Assembly: GCA_037447655.1 (NCBI GenBank)
Contig: JBBHKE010002637.1
Span: 126,001 to 190,000, forward strand
Length of the DNA stretch: 64,000 nt
From: Zygnema cylindricum
Taxonomy: Eukaryota > Streptophyta > Zygnematophyceae > Zygnematales > Zygnemataceae
Reading direction: 5' to 3'
Both the position numbers and the translations under genes were made by a program. Within the stretch, counting starts at the first letter, position 1; each line of letters starts with the position of its first letter. The notes under the pieces are model-generated. The model worked only from the letters and a program-made list of their open reading frames with translations. It was not told the DNA's origin and did not search any database. Shown here in pieces: positions 34,765-46,516 of this stretch.

Positions 34765-37700
34765 GAAAGAAGGTACAGGTTTTGTCATCATATCAACCAC
34801 CATTCCCCCATCACTTCTATACACCAAATTCACAATTTTGTTTTCAACCTTTTCCCTCAAAAACTCAATTTTATATCCATATGTTTAGCCTTGGAATGAT
34901 GTTTTGGATTGGCTCGAATTGCAATTGCAGCGTGATTATCACAAAACACTTCATGCACTCCCTTCTTCATATACCCTAGTTCTTGCAATAAAGACTTGAC
35001 CCACATCAGCTCTTTCACAGTAGAACAAGAGTCCATGTACTCAATCTCTATAGTGGACTAAGCAACCACCTTTTATTGCTTGCTACTCCAACAGCAAGCA
35101 CCCTCCCCCACATATAACACATACCCAGAAGTGCATCTTCTCATAGGTGGATCGCGATAACTGGCATCACTCCAAGTAGCGATGTCAGTGTGCTCCCCTC
35201 CCAAATGGAACCATAAATCCCTAGTTCCCACCAGGTATCTGATAACTCTCTTGGGTGCCTCCCTATCTCTCTTCCCCGGATCATTAAGACTCCAACTGAG
35301 GACTACATCTGCTGTTGCTATATCCGGTCATTTACATTTCACAAAGTAGATTAAACTTCTTACAATCTGTTTGTAAGGAATAGACTTTATAAACTGTCTT
35401 TCTTCTGGACTCATCTGAACATCTAAGATTATCACTACTCCTTCTACACTCCAATCACTTACTGTCTTCAAGTCCATGGGAGTGGTACAACTATTTTCCT
35501 TTACCATCTGGAATTTCTCAAGCATATTTCTTATATCTTTTTTTCTGAGTAAGTCTGATAATCCTCTTCTCCCTATCTCTTTCCATTTGAATTCCCAATA
35601 TGTATTTTGCCTCCCCTAGATCCTTCATGTCAAATTTGCTTCTAAGATCTTTCTTTAAATTTTTGATCTTTTCCATAGACTTACTTTGCACCAGCAAATC
35701 ATCCACATAAATAGCAATGAAAATAACACCATTCTCAACCTCAAACATGCAAATAGAATGGTCAGAGCTTATCCAGATATATCCCAGACAGGTGAGAAAC
35801 TCATATAGTTTTTTATTCCATAGTGTGGGAGCCTGCTTCAATCCATATAAGGACTTTATGAGTCGGCAGACTTAACTCTCCTCTCCCTCCTCTACAAATC
35901 CCTCTGGTTACCGCATGAAGATTTCTTACTCTAGTTCACTGTTTAGGAAGGCGGTCTTAATATCCATCTGGTGTATTTCCATGTCTTATGCTGCTATTAG
36001 ACTAAGGAGAATCGTTATAGATGGGAATCAAACCACCGGAGTAAAAGTCTCCTCATAATCTATCCCTTCTTTTTGAGTGAACCCCTTTGCTACCAACTAA
36101 GCCTTATATCTCTCAATGGTATTATCTGGGTTCAATTTCAGTTTAAACACCCATTTGCACCCAATAGGTAATCTGTCTGGAGGACAATCTACCACCTCCC
36201 AAGTATTCGATTCCATGATTGAAGCCATCTTATAATTTATGACTCTGACCCATCTATCTTTCTCTGGACTGTCCATTGCCATTAAGTATGACTGAGGCTC
36301 ATCTGGGTGAGAAAGCTTTGTTTCCTTGTGAGCATCTTTTTTTTCTTGTAGCGTTTTGCTGCTCTTTCGCCATCCCTCAAAGTATGAAGTTGTAATGGTG
36401 GGAAGTCTTTGATTCCTCCGTACTATCTCATCGGCTCCCGTATCCATGGAAGCTGGTTCTGACTCCTCTTTCTGTTTCCCCTTAGAGTGTATAGAAATAT
36501 GAGGAGATTCCGGTATACCTCCCCCATCTTGGATCTCCTCTGAATCTGCAATCATGTTTTCACTTGTGTCCCTTCTAGGAAGTTTCGAGTCCTCCTCACT
36601 CTCGGACTGAAAACTGATTTTTATTTTCTTACTATATTTGAAGGGATCAAAGAACTTCCCTTCATCCATAACAACTAGATGCTTTACCAGAATGATATCT
36701 TGTTTAGCCAAATCATAGAATTTATATCCTTTGACATCCTCATCATATCCCACAAAATATCTCGGTTTCCCTTTAGCATCTGGTTTCCATTTTTTCTTAT
36801 CTGTGTGAAGACTCTAAACTTGACTATCGAATACTTTCAAGTGAGAAATATCCAGTTTTCTTCCAACCCACCTCTCGTAAGGTGACATTTTTTTAACGGC
36901 TGTAGTGAGGACTCTATTCTAAATGAAGTTAGCACAATTCATGGCTTCTGCCCAAAATCTTCTTCCTATTTTCTTGTCAGCCAACATACTGCACACACTA
37001 TCTCCCAAAGTCCAATTTAACCTCTCAGCTACCCTATTTTTTTATGGATTATTCGGTACAGTTTTCTGATGCTGAATTCCCTCATCTCTCAAGTATTCCT
37101 CAAATTGATTAGAGGTGTACTCTCCCCTATTATCACTCTTTATTCACTTAATGAAGGTTCTCTGCAACTTCTCACTCCACGCTATGAAGTGTCCTGGTTT
37201 TTTGCAGAAATGACAAAGACCCTTTGGAAGCCTAAGTTCTCTAGATTGGCCTTTGTCCCCTTTGAAGCTCTTGTACAGCTTCTTTGGATACTTCCTCCAC
37301 CGTTCTATTCTCGCAGCTACAGCTTGAAGGCTATTACCTCCTCTACAGATTTTAATAGTGTTCACCTGTACGAGTATCATTGGACCATGGTGTTCCACTT
37401 CCGAGAACTTTCATCCATTTCTTGCACTCGGTACACTATGTTTTCATACTCGTCAGGCAACTTCATGATGAGGGTGTTAACTTTCATCTTCATTGTGCTT
37501 GTCCATGCGACACTTTCCATCTCCACATACAAACAAGAGAGATCATAACAGTAGTCTAACATCTTTCCTCCTTTGTAAGTATAACTTCCCAACCTTTGCT
37601 CAGCCAGCTAGAGCTCCTGAATGGTACCAGCTCTATAGATCTCCACTAAAGTCATCCACAACACCTCGGCCTTTAAGATATGAAGAAGAGAGGTCGCCAA

Positions 37701-38195
37701 CGTTTGAGTAAGGTGCATCAAAATGAAATGCTTGGCATTCATCTTGGTGTACTCCCACTTTTGAATATCGTTTTTTTTGGTCTTCAGGACCATTGCTCCG
37801 GGTGCCGTGACAATAAGAGTAAGAGGTGTCTCCTTTCCCTTTTCGGACAAATTGCTGTCCCCATCATGGGCCTCCTCCGTTGGAGCATATGATGTTGCAG
37901 AAAACCTCACTCCACCACACCCTAGTGGGGTTCCCTGAGATGGAGGTTTCACTTGTCCACTAACAATACCCCAATATCATTTTTCACACAATGCCCCTGT
38001 CATTATGGCTTTCCACTAAATGGACCTAGATCCATTAAATATGGGCACCCTAGAGGGTGGGCCCATAACCTGCAATTGTTGGTCCCCCATTTTGACTGCA
38101 AAATTCAGGAAGCCTCTAGGTAGTTTTTGACTAACCCACTTTCAACTAGGACATCTGCTACCCAAGCAAACAAATAGACAAATTGACTGCACCCT
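34765..38195 (-). pseudogene. Copia element A, gag-pol relic with large internal deletion
   Basis: The gag begins at MGPPSRVPIFNG (about 38057) and is broken by stops. The zinc knuckle CHFCKKPGH is present, but straight after GHFIA the reading jumps to WSEKL of the integrase core (junction near 37180). Protease, GAG-pre-integrase and the start of integrase are therefore missing. Integrase remnants include GGEYTSN-like and ERLNWTL-like motifs. The RT/RNase H part has WVFKLKLNPDNTIERYKA, IAIYVDDLLVQSK and ILGIQMERDREK. Several stops and frameshifts make it inactive. The ends of RNase H are retained, unlike in element B. Confidence 0.8.
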
Positions 38196-38313
38196 TGTGC
38201 TATCTATACTCCCATGAGTCCACAGCAAACAAAATAACTAAAAATGCCCAACCAGGTGATTAATTATCAAGTGGCAAAGATGCCAATTTTATACAAGCTT
38301 GTTGGGAGAGAGG
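38196..38313 (-). repeat. Remnant of the 5' LTR of element A (its 3' end)
   Basis: About 118 bp on the minus strand contain TATAAAATTGGCATC and end in GCACA next to the element A leader. It matches the end of the element B LTR and is cut off at 38313/38314 by element B. Confidence 0.65.
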
Positions 38314-39245
38314 TGTTGAAATAATTATTTTTATTGTATTTTCTAGGTCTAAATTAATTAGCGGAAAACATACAAAAGAAAATGTAGGCAGCTTGCCTCC
38401 ATCTCTTCTCTCTCGCCCCCATACTTGTTGTAGTCACTGAAAGAGAGAGAGAGAGAGAGCGATGGAGCCATGGCTGCCTCAGCTCCATAGGAAGGACTAA
38501 AGAGTGACTTAAGTCACTCTCAACAAAAGGTTGAGTCCGGCAGGATTCGAACCCCCAACCGGTAGAGCACGGCGTAGCCGTTAGCTCTAACCAGTCTGTC
38601 GTAGAAGTCCGTTAGGAGATATAGGGTTTGATTAGTATTTAAACTATTGTACTATACAGAAATCAATTAACTGAAAATCTTTACGGCGTGCATAGATACA
38701 ATTTTGATAAAGTACGAAGTACTATACTAATTTGAAACGCATATCGCGCATTTTGTTTCGACATCGAAACAAATATTGCGCAAGTATTTATTTCGGCTGA
38801 GATTACATTTCGCCTCAAATCTGACGGCTCACATCATCGCCAAAATCGCGAAATGGTAACTTTGGTATTTAGTGACGTGGCATGATCTGGCGCCACGTGG
38901 AGAGACGACATTTGGTCGCATGAATTCCGAGGAACGTACAGACGAGTGGAAAATGGACATGCGTCCGCCTAATGGCCTTGTTGTACTGAGGCCGTACAAA
39001 ACGTTCATCGGCAATAGTACTTTCTGGTACTGTACACTGTTCTGATTGGTGCGTACATGCAGTAGATAGGGGCTGTGAGAGGAACTAGGAAAAACTAGGA
39101 CTTAGGAAAAATCAAGAAGATAGTCCTCTCTCTCTCTTTGAGAGTTTGTATAAATTGGCATCTTTGCCACCCTATAACTTATCACCTTGTTGGGCGTTTT
39201 CAAAGATTTCTTTTTCTACAGACTTAGGGGAGTCGAAGCTGCACA
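38314..39245 (+). repeat. 5' LTR of copia element B
   Basis: About 932 bp from TGTTGAAATA to GCTGCACA. A TATA-like TATAAATTGGC (near 39149) and a G-box core (38894-38899) are visible. On the opposite strand it carries tRNA-like pol III boxes. Its length equals that of the element E LTR once the inserted solo LTR is removed. Confidence 0.75.
38543..38593 (-). other. tRNA-like A and B boxes inside an LTR
   Basis: On the minus strand TGGTTAGAGCTAACGG (38593-38578) resembles a pol III A box, and GGTTCGAATCC (38553-38543) is a perfect B box at tRNA-like spacing. No complete cloverleaf can be drawn: the 5' acceptor side is missing. A second, sequence-related copy sits at 48848-48898. Confidence 0.5.
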
Positions 39246-39373
39246 GGGGTGAAGTCAGATTGTCCTTTTGTCTGTTAAGGTAGCAGTGGTTGCCATTGAA
39301 AGTGGGTTAGTTAATAACTTTCTAGAGGCTTCCTGTATTCTGTAGTTCAATGGAGGACACAGAATTGCAGGTT

Positions 39374-39636
39374 ATGGGCCCACCCTCTAGGGTGACCACC
39401 TTCAATGGATCAGGGTTCATCTATTGGGAAGCCATGATGATTGGAGCTTTGTGCGAAAAATGATATTGGGGTATCTTCATTGGACAAGTGAAACATCCAC
39501 CTTTAGGAACTCCACCAGGATTTGGAGGAGTAAGGTTTCCTACAGCTACGACTTCCTCAGCGGAGGAGGCAGATGATGGGGACAGCAGTGTGTCCGAAAA
39601 GGGGAAAGGGAAGGAGACACCCCTCACTCCTATTGC
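39374..39636 (+). pseudogene. Element B gag, 5' part, interrupted by element C
   Basis: The gag starts at the ATG in GGTTATGGGCCCACC (MGPPSRVTTFNG) and contains one early stop before YWGIF. It is cut after 39636 by the insertion of element C. It continues at 44237 with ATTGC repeated as a target duplication. Confidence 0.8.
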
Positions 39637-40566
39637 TGTTGTCCATAGCTTATTGCAGCCATGGATTACTCACGGAAACACCCACAGACTACCTCAAAAA
39701 CAGCTGTGTTTCAGACGACACAGATTACTCCACAATAAACAAAATGATCTCAAACTGCACCAATATGCAGTACATCATATACACTGTAGACTCTCAAAGT
39801 TACAGCCAAATCCACCAAGGCATCTAGAAGATATAAGCTCTAGAGTTTCCCAAATGTAGCTGACAACTTCACAAACTAGCCACTTAGACTGATCACAGAA
39901 TCTTACAGAGATACTGGAATACAATGAAACTTCACACACATATAGATTCTATATCATAGAATAACTCCACAAAGGTTCACATGAAAGCACCAATCAGAGT
40001 GATCACACCAACAGGTCAAAGATGCAGAAAACAGTCTGCCATAGCTTTGATTAACTTGACTGCGATACATAAAATAATCTAAGTCCTGCAAGTTATACTC
40101 AGAGTACGGAGGCATACCAGCCGTACTGTATCTACTCTAATAACCTAACTAGTCAAAAAGACAAACCTCTGTTGTACAGAATATTTACACCGTACTCTTC
40201 GTATGTCAGAAACTAAGCTACCACTAAGCTTAATCATCACTACTTGAAATCTATCCTATTCATATTATCCGTAGTTGCGCTGGCTGCGCTTTCCGTACGG
40301 ATCATGAAGATAGCCGCAACAGCGTTGACTTAACTGCGTCGCAGCTGCTCCGTACTGGCGGCGCCTATTTCAACATTCCGTTTATTTTACATCGGATCGC
40401 TTCGCGATCCGCCGTCCATTCGTCATTGCTTGTTCACACCACTCAATGAATCTTTTACGTAACTTTAATTATCAAACCCTTTGCTCCCCCAATCCGTGAA
40501 TCTATTCAAACCTCCATATTAAATCCAATTAGGAGTTAAGCACGAAACTGACTTTTCAAAACAACA
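39637..40566 (-). repeat. LTR of element C (3' LTR in its own orientation)
   Basis: 930 bp bounded by TGTTG and CAACA. It differs from its partner at 43308-44236 by about a dozen positions (by eye), roughly 98.7 percent identical. The 5-bp duplication ATTGC flanks the pair (39632-39636 and 44237-44241). A polypurine tract (GGGGGAG on the minus strand) abuts at 40567-40573. Confidence 0.92.
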
Positions 40567-40603
40567 CTCCCCCGAAAATTTAGTTTCGTGCACCCAGAAA
40601 AAT

Positions 40604-40856
40604 ATGCAGCGTGTACTGCTATGCTGCTACGCTGCGCTAGTTTGACATCCCAGCGCAGTATGAATACAAAATGCAACGTGTACTGCTATGCTGCTACGCT
40701 ACGCTAGTTTGACATCGCAGCGCAGTATGAATACAAAATGCAGCGTGTACTGCTATGCTGCTACGCTGCGCTAGTTTGACATCGCAGCGCAGTATGAATA
40801 CAAAGCGCAGCATGTACTGCTATGCTGCTATGCTGTGCTAGTTTGACATCGCATTC
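40604..40856. repeat. 67-bp tandem repeat in element C
   Basis: Nearly four units with a period of exactly 67 bp (starts at 40604, 40671, 40738, 40805), each with ACTGCTATGCTGCTACGCTG and CTAGTTTGACATC. It is near the 3' end of the element in its own orientation. Confidence 0.9.
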
Positions 40857-41270
40857 CTAACTGCTGCTCTTTTTCGCCTTTAACTTCCTCCTCATAGCCT
40901 CATCTACTGAGGCTAAAGCTTTCAAATTCTACACTCCCCTAAAGCTTTAGACTCATTAGGCCATGCTGCACGCAAATGTTTCGAAAAAAAAAAATTAGTT
41001 AAATATTCAAAGTTCTTTATCAACCTTCACTGTTAATCATACAATAAATTTAGCAAAAATAAAATACATCACTAGTGCTTTGCCGACGTCGCCATTGCGT
41101 TTGGTGCTCTCTGCCAATTCCCAGTCGCTTGCTCCCTTCTTGCAAAAAGTGTCCTATAATAGCTCCTCTTACGCCATAAATGTATAACCCTTGAATATTT
41201 AGTTGCCTGAAGATTTAGTTGCCTTCACTTGAAATAAAATAATCAGCGTGGTAGTGTCATACGTCACCAC

Positions 41271-41471
41271 TCATTTCGCTGCGCTGCTATGCTGCGTCGC
41301 TGTTCGCGACGCGAACTTCTTCTGATGATTCTCCATTTGTTTTTTATTGCGGTCTGCCATGTCTCCCGAATTTTTCCTTCCTGAACAAGCCATTGCTTCC
41401 GCCACCTCCTTCGTCTTCATAATAAAATCTTTTCGTTTCTTATTAACTAACTCAACAAGAAAGAACACCAA
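41271..41471 (-). CDS. Small Lys-rich open frame in element C
   Basis: 66 codons on the minus strand, downstream of the gag frame in element C. The product is rich in Lys and Ala and resembles no family I know. It may be random or a remnant of the reading frame. Confidence 0.2.
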   Translation of the reverse strand: MVFFLVELVNKKRKDFIMKTKEVAEAMACSGRKNSGDMADRNKKQMENHQKKFASRTATQHSSAAK

Positions 41472-41584
41472 ATCGAAGATCCTACCAAAAATAGAATGTC
41501 AAACGAAGTTGACTGTATAAGACGTGCTTATAATATAAGTTTTTCCAAAATTAAGATTTCTCTAGCTTCACGTTCTCCAGAAAA

Positions 41585-43303
41585 TCATTTCTCCCGCTCT
41601 CTTCTCTTGATCACTTTCTGAGCATGTTTTCTTCTACCACTGATCCTTTGAATTTTACATCTTCTTTTTGTTTTCCTCATGATCTTTTGTCTTGTTTTAA
41701 AGTTTACACTTCTGTCACAATTTTCTCCTCGTTTGATGTCAAAAATACTAGTTTTATGTTTCACCTTTATGTTTTTCGCCATACATTTGCTACTTCCAGC
41801 AACTTCATTCATTTGAGAAATTATAGTTTTGATTCTTCTTCTTTTCAGCTGCACTCTTTTCTTGCAATTTTTCTTTCCTATAATTTTAACTTTTGCATTT
41901 CTATTACATTTTTCACTCCCACAAACTTCTTTTCTCACTCCAATTTTCTGAACAGTTTTTCTTTGTTCTTCTCCTAGTTCACCAATTTTCACGTCCACCT
42001 TATTTCTAGTTTCTGCTTCAAAGTGGCCATCTCTTCCTTCAACTCCTCTTACTTTAGTTAACAACCTTTCTTGTAAGAAACTTTCACTCACAGATTTGTC
42101 ATCTGATACGGTCACAAAAATCGTGTCCTTCTCTCTTTTCTCCTTCACCACACTATCTTCGGTGGCAAAACTCCTTTCACCTGTTTCCACATTATACACC
42201 TCATTCCTAATTCCAATTTTCTTCATATCTTCACCCGGTCCTTCTAGAAATACTGGGTTTAATGTATTAGTTTTTATGTTTAAGTATTTTTCGACTTCCA
42301 CTTCCAAGTAACCTTCACTTCCTCTAATTTCTCTTACTTCGAATAACTCTTCCTCCTTTAACTCTTTGTTACTCACCAATCTGACGTCGTGAACAGGGAC
42401 AGACACCAAATCCTTTTCTGTCACCTCCTCCTTTACTCCATTCCAAACAACACACACGGTCGGTAAGTAGATAAATTCGTCAACACACGGTGTATGCCTT
42501 TTGTCATTTGTCGAGTCTTGTCTCTCACTCACGAAATCACTTGATTCCTTTCTTCTTGGGGTTCGAACTAGGTTGTTGTCCCATCCATCTCTGAAATTTC
42601 CTGTAACACATGCACTTTTATACGATGGACATACCCTGTAGGTATGTCCTAAATCATTACAGTAAAAACAATTCTTTGGTTGATCTCCGAACTCACTATT
42701 ACTTTTAAATTTCTGAAATTGTGACTTAGATTCCTTTATATTCCTTTCACTTGATAAGACCCTTCTATTAGCCTCTTCATCTAAAATAACTCGTCTAGCT
42801 ACAGTTACGCTCCAATCATTTTTATCAATTAAAGTCAATCGATCTAGGGCATTCTTATATTCTTTAGGTAGACTTCTCATTAACAAGATAGCTTGTTGAG
42901 CATCTGTAAAGTTTCCTCCTGCCAAATCATTTTCTGCAAATAATACTTGTAAGTCAATACAGTGTTTCTCCATACTACCTCCTACATACTTGTGTTCAAC
43001 TATTTTGGTAACACTACTAAGCCAATGATATAAAGAAGTCTTTACATACATACTTTCTAAGCACTTCCATAATTCAGCTGCCTTTTTAACACTTATGTAT
43101 GACATTACTAAATCCGGAGTCAAGGAGTTCTTAATAACCCTTAGACACTCATGATTTTTACTTTTCCATCCATTTGAAGTTTCGGCCAAGGTACCGTTCA
43201 CCACATCCATTAGTTCCATCATCTCGAAGTAGCTCTCGAGCGCACACTTCCAGTAGTGATATTTTGATCCATCAAATACAGGTAGCCATGGGTGTGGGCC
43301 CAT
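41585..43303 (-). CDS. Gag-like protein of element C, no pol
   Basis: An intact frame of about 570 codons starts at MGPHPWLPVFDG, 4 nt inside the LTR boundary; the frame is open a further ten codons into the LTR. Residues 1-200 are a copia-type gag (UBN2-like: W-rich start, LWKCLESMY, ILLMRSLPKEY). A CCHC knuckle follows (CFYCNDLGHTYRVC). The second half has no protease, integrase or reverse transcriptase; it is acidic, then ends in a strongly basic stretch (KRRRIK, RRKHAQKVIKRRE). Gag-only elements with intact LTRs are known as TR-GAG. It would need enzymes from another element to move. The uninterrupted frame and similar LTRs indicate recent activity. Confidence 0.75.
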   Translation of the reverse strand: MGPHPWLPVFDGSKYHYWKCALESYFEMMELMDVVNGTLAETSNGWKSKNHECLRVIKNSLTPDLVMSYISVKKAAELWKCLESMYVKTSLYHWLSSVTKIVEHKYVGGSMEKHCIDLQVLFAENDLAGGNFTDAQQAILLMRSLPKEYKNALDRLTLIDKNDWSVTVARRVILDEEANRRVLSSERNIKESKSQFQKFKSNSEFGDQPKNCFYCNDLGHTYRVCPSYKSACVTGNFRDGWDNNLVRTPRRKESSDFVSERQDSTNDKRHTPCVDEFIYLPTVCVVWNGVKEEVTEKDLVSVPVHDVRLVSNKELKEEELFEVREIRGSEGYLEVEVEKYLNIKTNTLNPVFLEGPGEDMKKIGIRNEVYNVETGERSFATEDSVVKEKREKDTIFVTVSDDKSVSESFLQERLLTKVRGVEGRDGHFEAETRNKVDVKIGELGEEQRKTVQKIGVRKEVCGSEKCNRNAKVKIIGKKNCKKRVQLKRRRIKTIISQMNEVAGSSKCMAKNIKVKHKTSIFDIKRGENCDRSVNFKTRQKIMRKTKRRCKIQRISGRRKHAQKVIKRREREK

Positions 43304-43307
43304 AACC

Positions 43308-44236
43308 TGTTGTCCATAGCTTATTGCAGCCATGGATTACTCACGGAAACACCCACAGACTACCTCAAAAACAGCTGTGTTTCAGACGACACAGATTACT
43401 CCACAATAAACAAAATGATCTCAAACTGCACCAATATGCAGTACATCATATACACTGTAGACTCTCAAAGTTACAGCCAAATCCACCAAGGCATCTAGAA
43501 GATATAAGCTCTAGAGTTTCCCAAATGTAGCTGACAGCTTCACAAACTAGCCACTTAGACTGATCACAGAATCTTACAGAGATACTGGAATACAATGAAA
43601 CTTCACACACATATAGATTCTATATCATAGAATAACTCCACAAAGGTTCACATGAAAGCACCAATCAGAGTGATCACACCAACAGGTCAAAGATGCAGAA
43701 AACAGTCTGCCATAGCTTTGATTAACTTGACTGCGATACATAAAATAATCTAAGTCCTGCAAGTTATACTCAGAGTACGGAGGCATACCAGCCGTACTGT
43801 ATCTACTCGAATAACCTAACTAGTCAAAAAGACAAACCTCTGTTGCACATAATATTTACACCGTACTCTTTGTATGTCAGAAACTAAGCTACCACTAAGC
43901 TTAATCATCACTACTTGAAATCTATCCTATTCATATTATCCGTAGTTGCGCTGGCTGCGCTTTCCGTACGGATCATGAAGATAGCCGCAACTGCGTTGAC
44001 TTAACTGCGTCGCAGCTGCTCCGTACCGACGGCGCCTATTTCAACATTCCGTTTATTTTACATCGGATCGCTTCGCGATGCGCCGTCCATTCGTCATTGT
44101 TGTTCACACCACTCAATGAATCTTTTACGTAACTTTAATTATCAAACCCTTCGCTCCCCCAATCCGTGAATCTATTCAAACCTCCATATTAAATCCAATT
44201 AGCAGTTAAGCACGAAACTGACTTTTCAAAACAACA
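43308..44236 (-). repeat. LTR of element C (5' LTR in its own orientation)
   Basis: 929 bp, TGTTG to CAACA, partner of the LTR at 39637-40566. On the minus strand it is followed at once by GGTTATGGGCCC and the gag start, leaving almost no leader. Confidence 0.92.
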
Positions 44237-44241
44237 ATTGC

Positions 44242-45082
44242 CACAGTATCGGGAGTGGCGATTGTGAAGACCGTGGAGAACGATACTCAAATGTGGGAGG
44301 ATGTAAACATGGCTGCCAAAAACTTCATTCTGAGGCACCTCACTCAAGCTTTGGCCACCCATCATCTTCACATTTACAAGGCCGAGGAGTTGTGGGTGAG
44401 TTTGGTGGAGATTTATAGAGCTGGAACTTTTTTGGAGCTCCAGTTGGCTGAGCAAAAACTAGTGAGTTACACTTACAAAGGAGGAAAGATGTTAGATTAG
44501 TGGAATGATCATTCTTGTTTGTATATGGAGATGGAAAGTGCCGGGTGGACAGGCACAATGAAAATGAAAGTTAGCACTCTTATCATGAAGTTACCAAATG
44601 GGTTTGAGAACATAGTGTACCGAGTATAGGAAATGCCTGATAGTTCATGGAAATGGAACACAGTGGTTAGAATGATACTTGTGCAGGAAAACACAATGGA
44701 GATTAGGAGAGGAGGAAAGAGCATTCAAGCTCTAGCAGTAGGAGGGGACCGATGGGGGAAGGAACCAAAGAAACCTTATAGAGGGGAAAGAGATAATTCT
44801 GGGGGACTGAGGCCCCCAAAGGGTCTTTGTCATTTTTGCAAAAAGCCGGGACACTTTATCGCAGATTGTGTCAAGCTGTCAAAGCTGAGGCTCCAAAAGA
44901 ACTATCGAGGGGGTTCTTCCGGAGGGAAGAAAAAGGCACTTGTGGTAACTAAAGTGACAGGAGAAAGCGAGGATGAGTCCTCTGAGGAGGATGGGGAGCT
45001 TCTTCTTGACGAGAGTCTGGAGGAGAAGGAGATCCCTCGGAGACAGAAGTGTGCCCTTGGAGCAATTCGGGAAGTTCCATAG
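44242..45082 (+). pseudogene. Element B gag, 3' part with zinc knuckle
   Basis: Continues gag after element C (MWEDVNMAAKNFILRHLTQA, LWVSLVEIYRAGT). The CCHC knuckle CHFCKKPGHFIADC is intact near 44831. At least two in-frame stops occur (after KGGKMLD and after VYRV). Confidence 0.85.
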
Positions 45083-45084
45083 GG

Positions 45085-45373
45085 AGGATGGATCATTGAC
45101 TCACGTGCATCCATGCATATGTGCCGTGATAAAGAACTCTTCACTAAGCTAAGGAAGATCCCTACTGCAAAGATAGAGTATAGGGATAGGAGAGTGGTTA
45201 CTACAGATCTAGTGGGATCAGTAGATATGAAAGTCTTAGTGGAGGGTAAGACTTCTATACTTACATTCTCAGATGTACTCTACATTCCTCAGCTGAGTAA
45301 AAATCTTGTCTCTACGTCTGTGTTAGATGACAAAGACTTTGATACCTTCACTAGAAAGGGAGTTTACAGCTAA
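45085..45373 (+). pseudogene. Element B protease region
   Basis: Copia aspartic protease segment WIIDSRASMHM. The catalytic D-S-G has become D-S-R, so it should be inactive. The downstream LSKNLVSTSVL typical of this region is present, then a frameshift or stop. Confidence 0.75.
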
Positions 45374-45479
45374 GTATGGGGATGAAGTTTACTTCATGGA
45401 AGATAAGGGTAGCCAAGGAATGTTTAGGCTTAACCTGAGTAATGAAAAGTAAAATGCTTACTATGTTGGTGTTCTTAAG

Positions 45480-46469
45480 GTGATGATTTGGCATAAGAGG
45501 TTGGGGCATGTGCATTTTCATAGGTTGAGGGAAATGAAAAATCTTGGGATATTAGATGGCATTCAGTTTGGGGATAATGAAATGAAGGATGATTGTAGTG
45601 GTTGTGCTCAAGGTAAGGCTCACAGACTTACCTTTCCCAAAGCCGCCACATATAGAGATGAGAAAGTGTTAGATTTGGTCCACAAAGATATTTGGAGACC
45701 CGCAAAAGTACCTTCTGTTGGAGGAAAGAGGTTTATGATGACAATAACTGATGACTGGTCTAGATACTCTAGAGTCTACTTTCTGAAAACAAAGTGTGAA
45801 GCATCAACTTACTTCAAAGAATATACAGTATGGAGTGAGAAGTTGCATGAAACCCCAATTAAGAGGATAAGGAGTGATAATGGGGGAGAATATACCTCTT
45901 ACCTGTTTGAGGAATATCTGAGAGATGAGGGAGTGCAGCACCAGAATAATATACCATATAACCCGGAACAAAATCGGGTAGGTGAGAGGTTGAATCGAAC
46001 ACTAGGAGATAGTGTATGCAGTATGTTGGCAAACAAGAAAATAGGAAAGAGATTTTGGGCAAAAGCAATGAACTGTGCCAACTACATTAAAATTAGAGTC
46101 CTTACCTCAGCTGTAAAGGGAGTGACACCTTATGAGAGATGGGCTGGAAGGAATCCGGATATCTCACACCTTAAAGTATTCGGTAGCCAAGTTTACAGTC
46201 TTGACACGGATAGGAAAAACTGGAAACTAGATGCAAAGGTAAAACCAGGATACTTTGTGGGATATGATGAGGATGTTAAGGGATATAGAGTCTATGACTT
46301 AGCAAAGAAAGATATCATTGTGGTTAAACAGTTAGTTTTCATCGATGAAAGAAAGTCATTTGACCCCTTCAAATATACAAAGAAGATAAGAATCAAATAT
46401 GAGTCCGAAAGTGAGGAGAACTCGGTCGTTCCCGAAAGGGACATGAGTGAAACCGTGATTGCAGTCTAG
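45480..46469 (+). pseudogene. Element B integrase
   Basis: 329 open codons. The zinc-binding HHCC domain (WHKRLGHVHFHRL, then CSGCAQGKAH) precedes the catalytic core. The D,D,E residues appear in HKDIW, SDNGGEYTS and GERLNRTL. The core ends in KVFGSQVYSLDT and a C-terminal region before a stop. It is the best-kept enzyme of this element, but lies between broken neighbours. Confidence 0.85.
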
Positions 46470-46516
46470 GGGAGATCCAAGATACAGGAGACTCACGGGA
46501 AACCTCACATACTCCC

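Noticed and set aside
38543-38603. A true tRNA gene in the LTR
   Set aside because: B box and A-like box exist, but there is no matching acceptor stem and no normal anticodon arm.
40604-40856. CRISPR array
   Set aside because: The 67-bp units are contiguous without spacers, inside a plant retroelement.
41624-41977. Plus-strand frame inside element C
   Set aside because: It is the antisense shadow of the gag-like frame.
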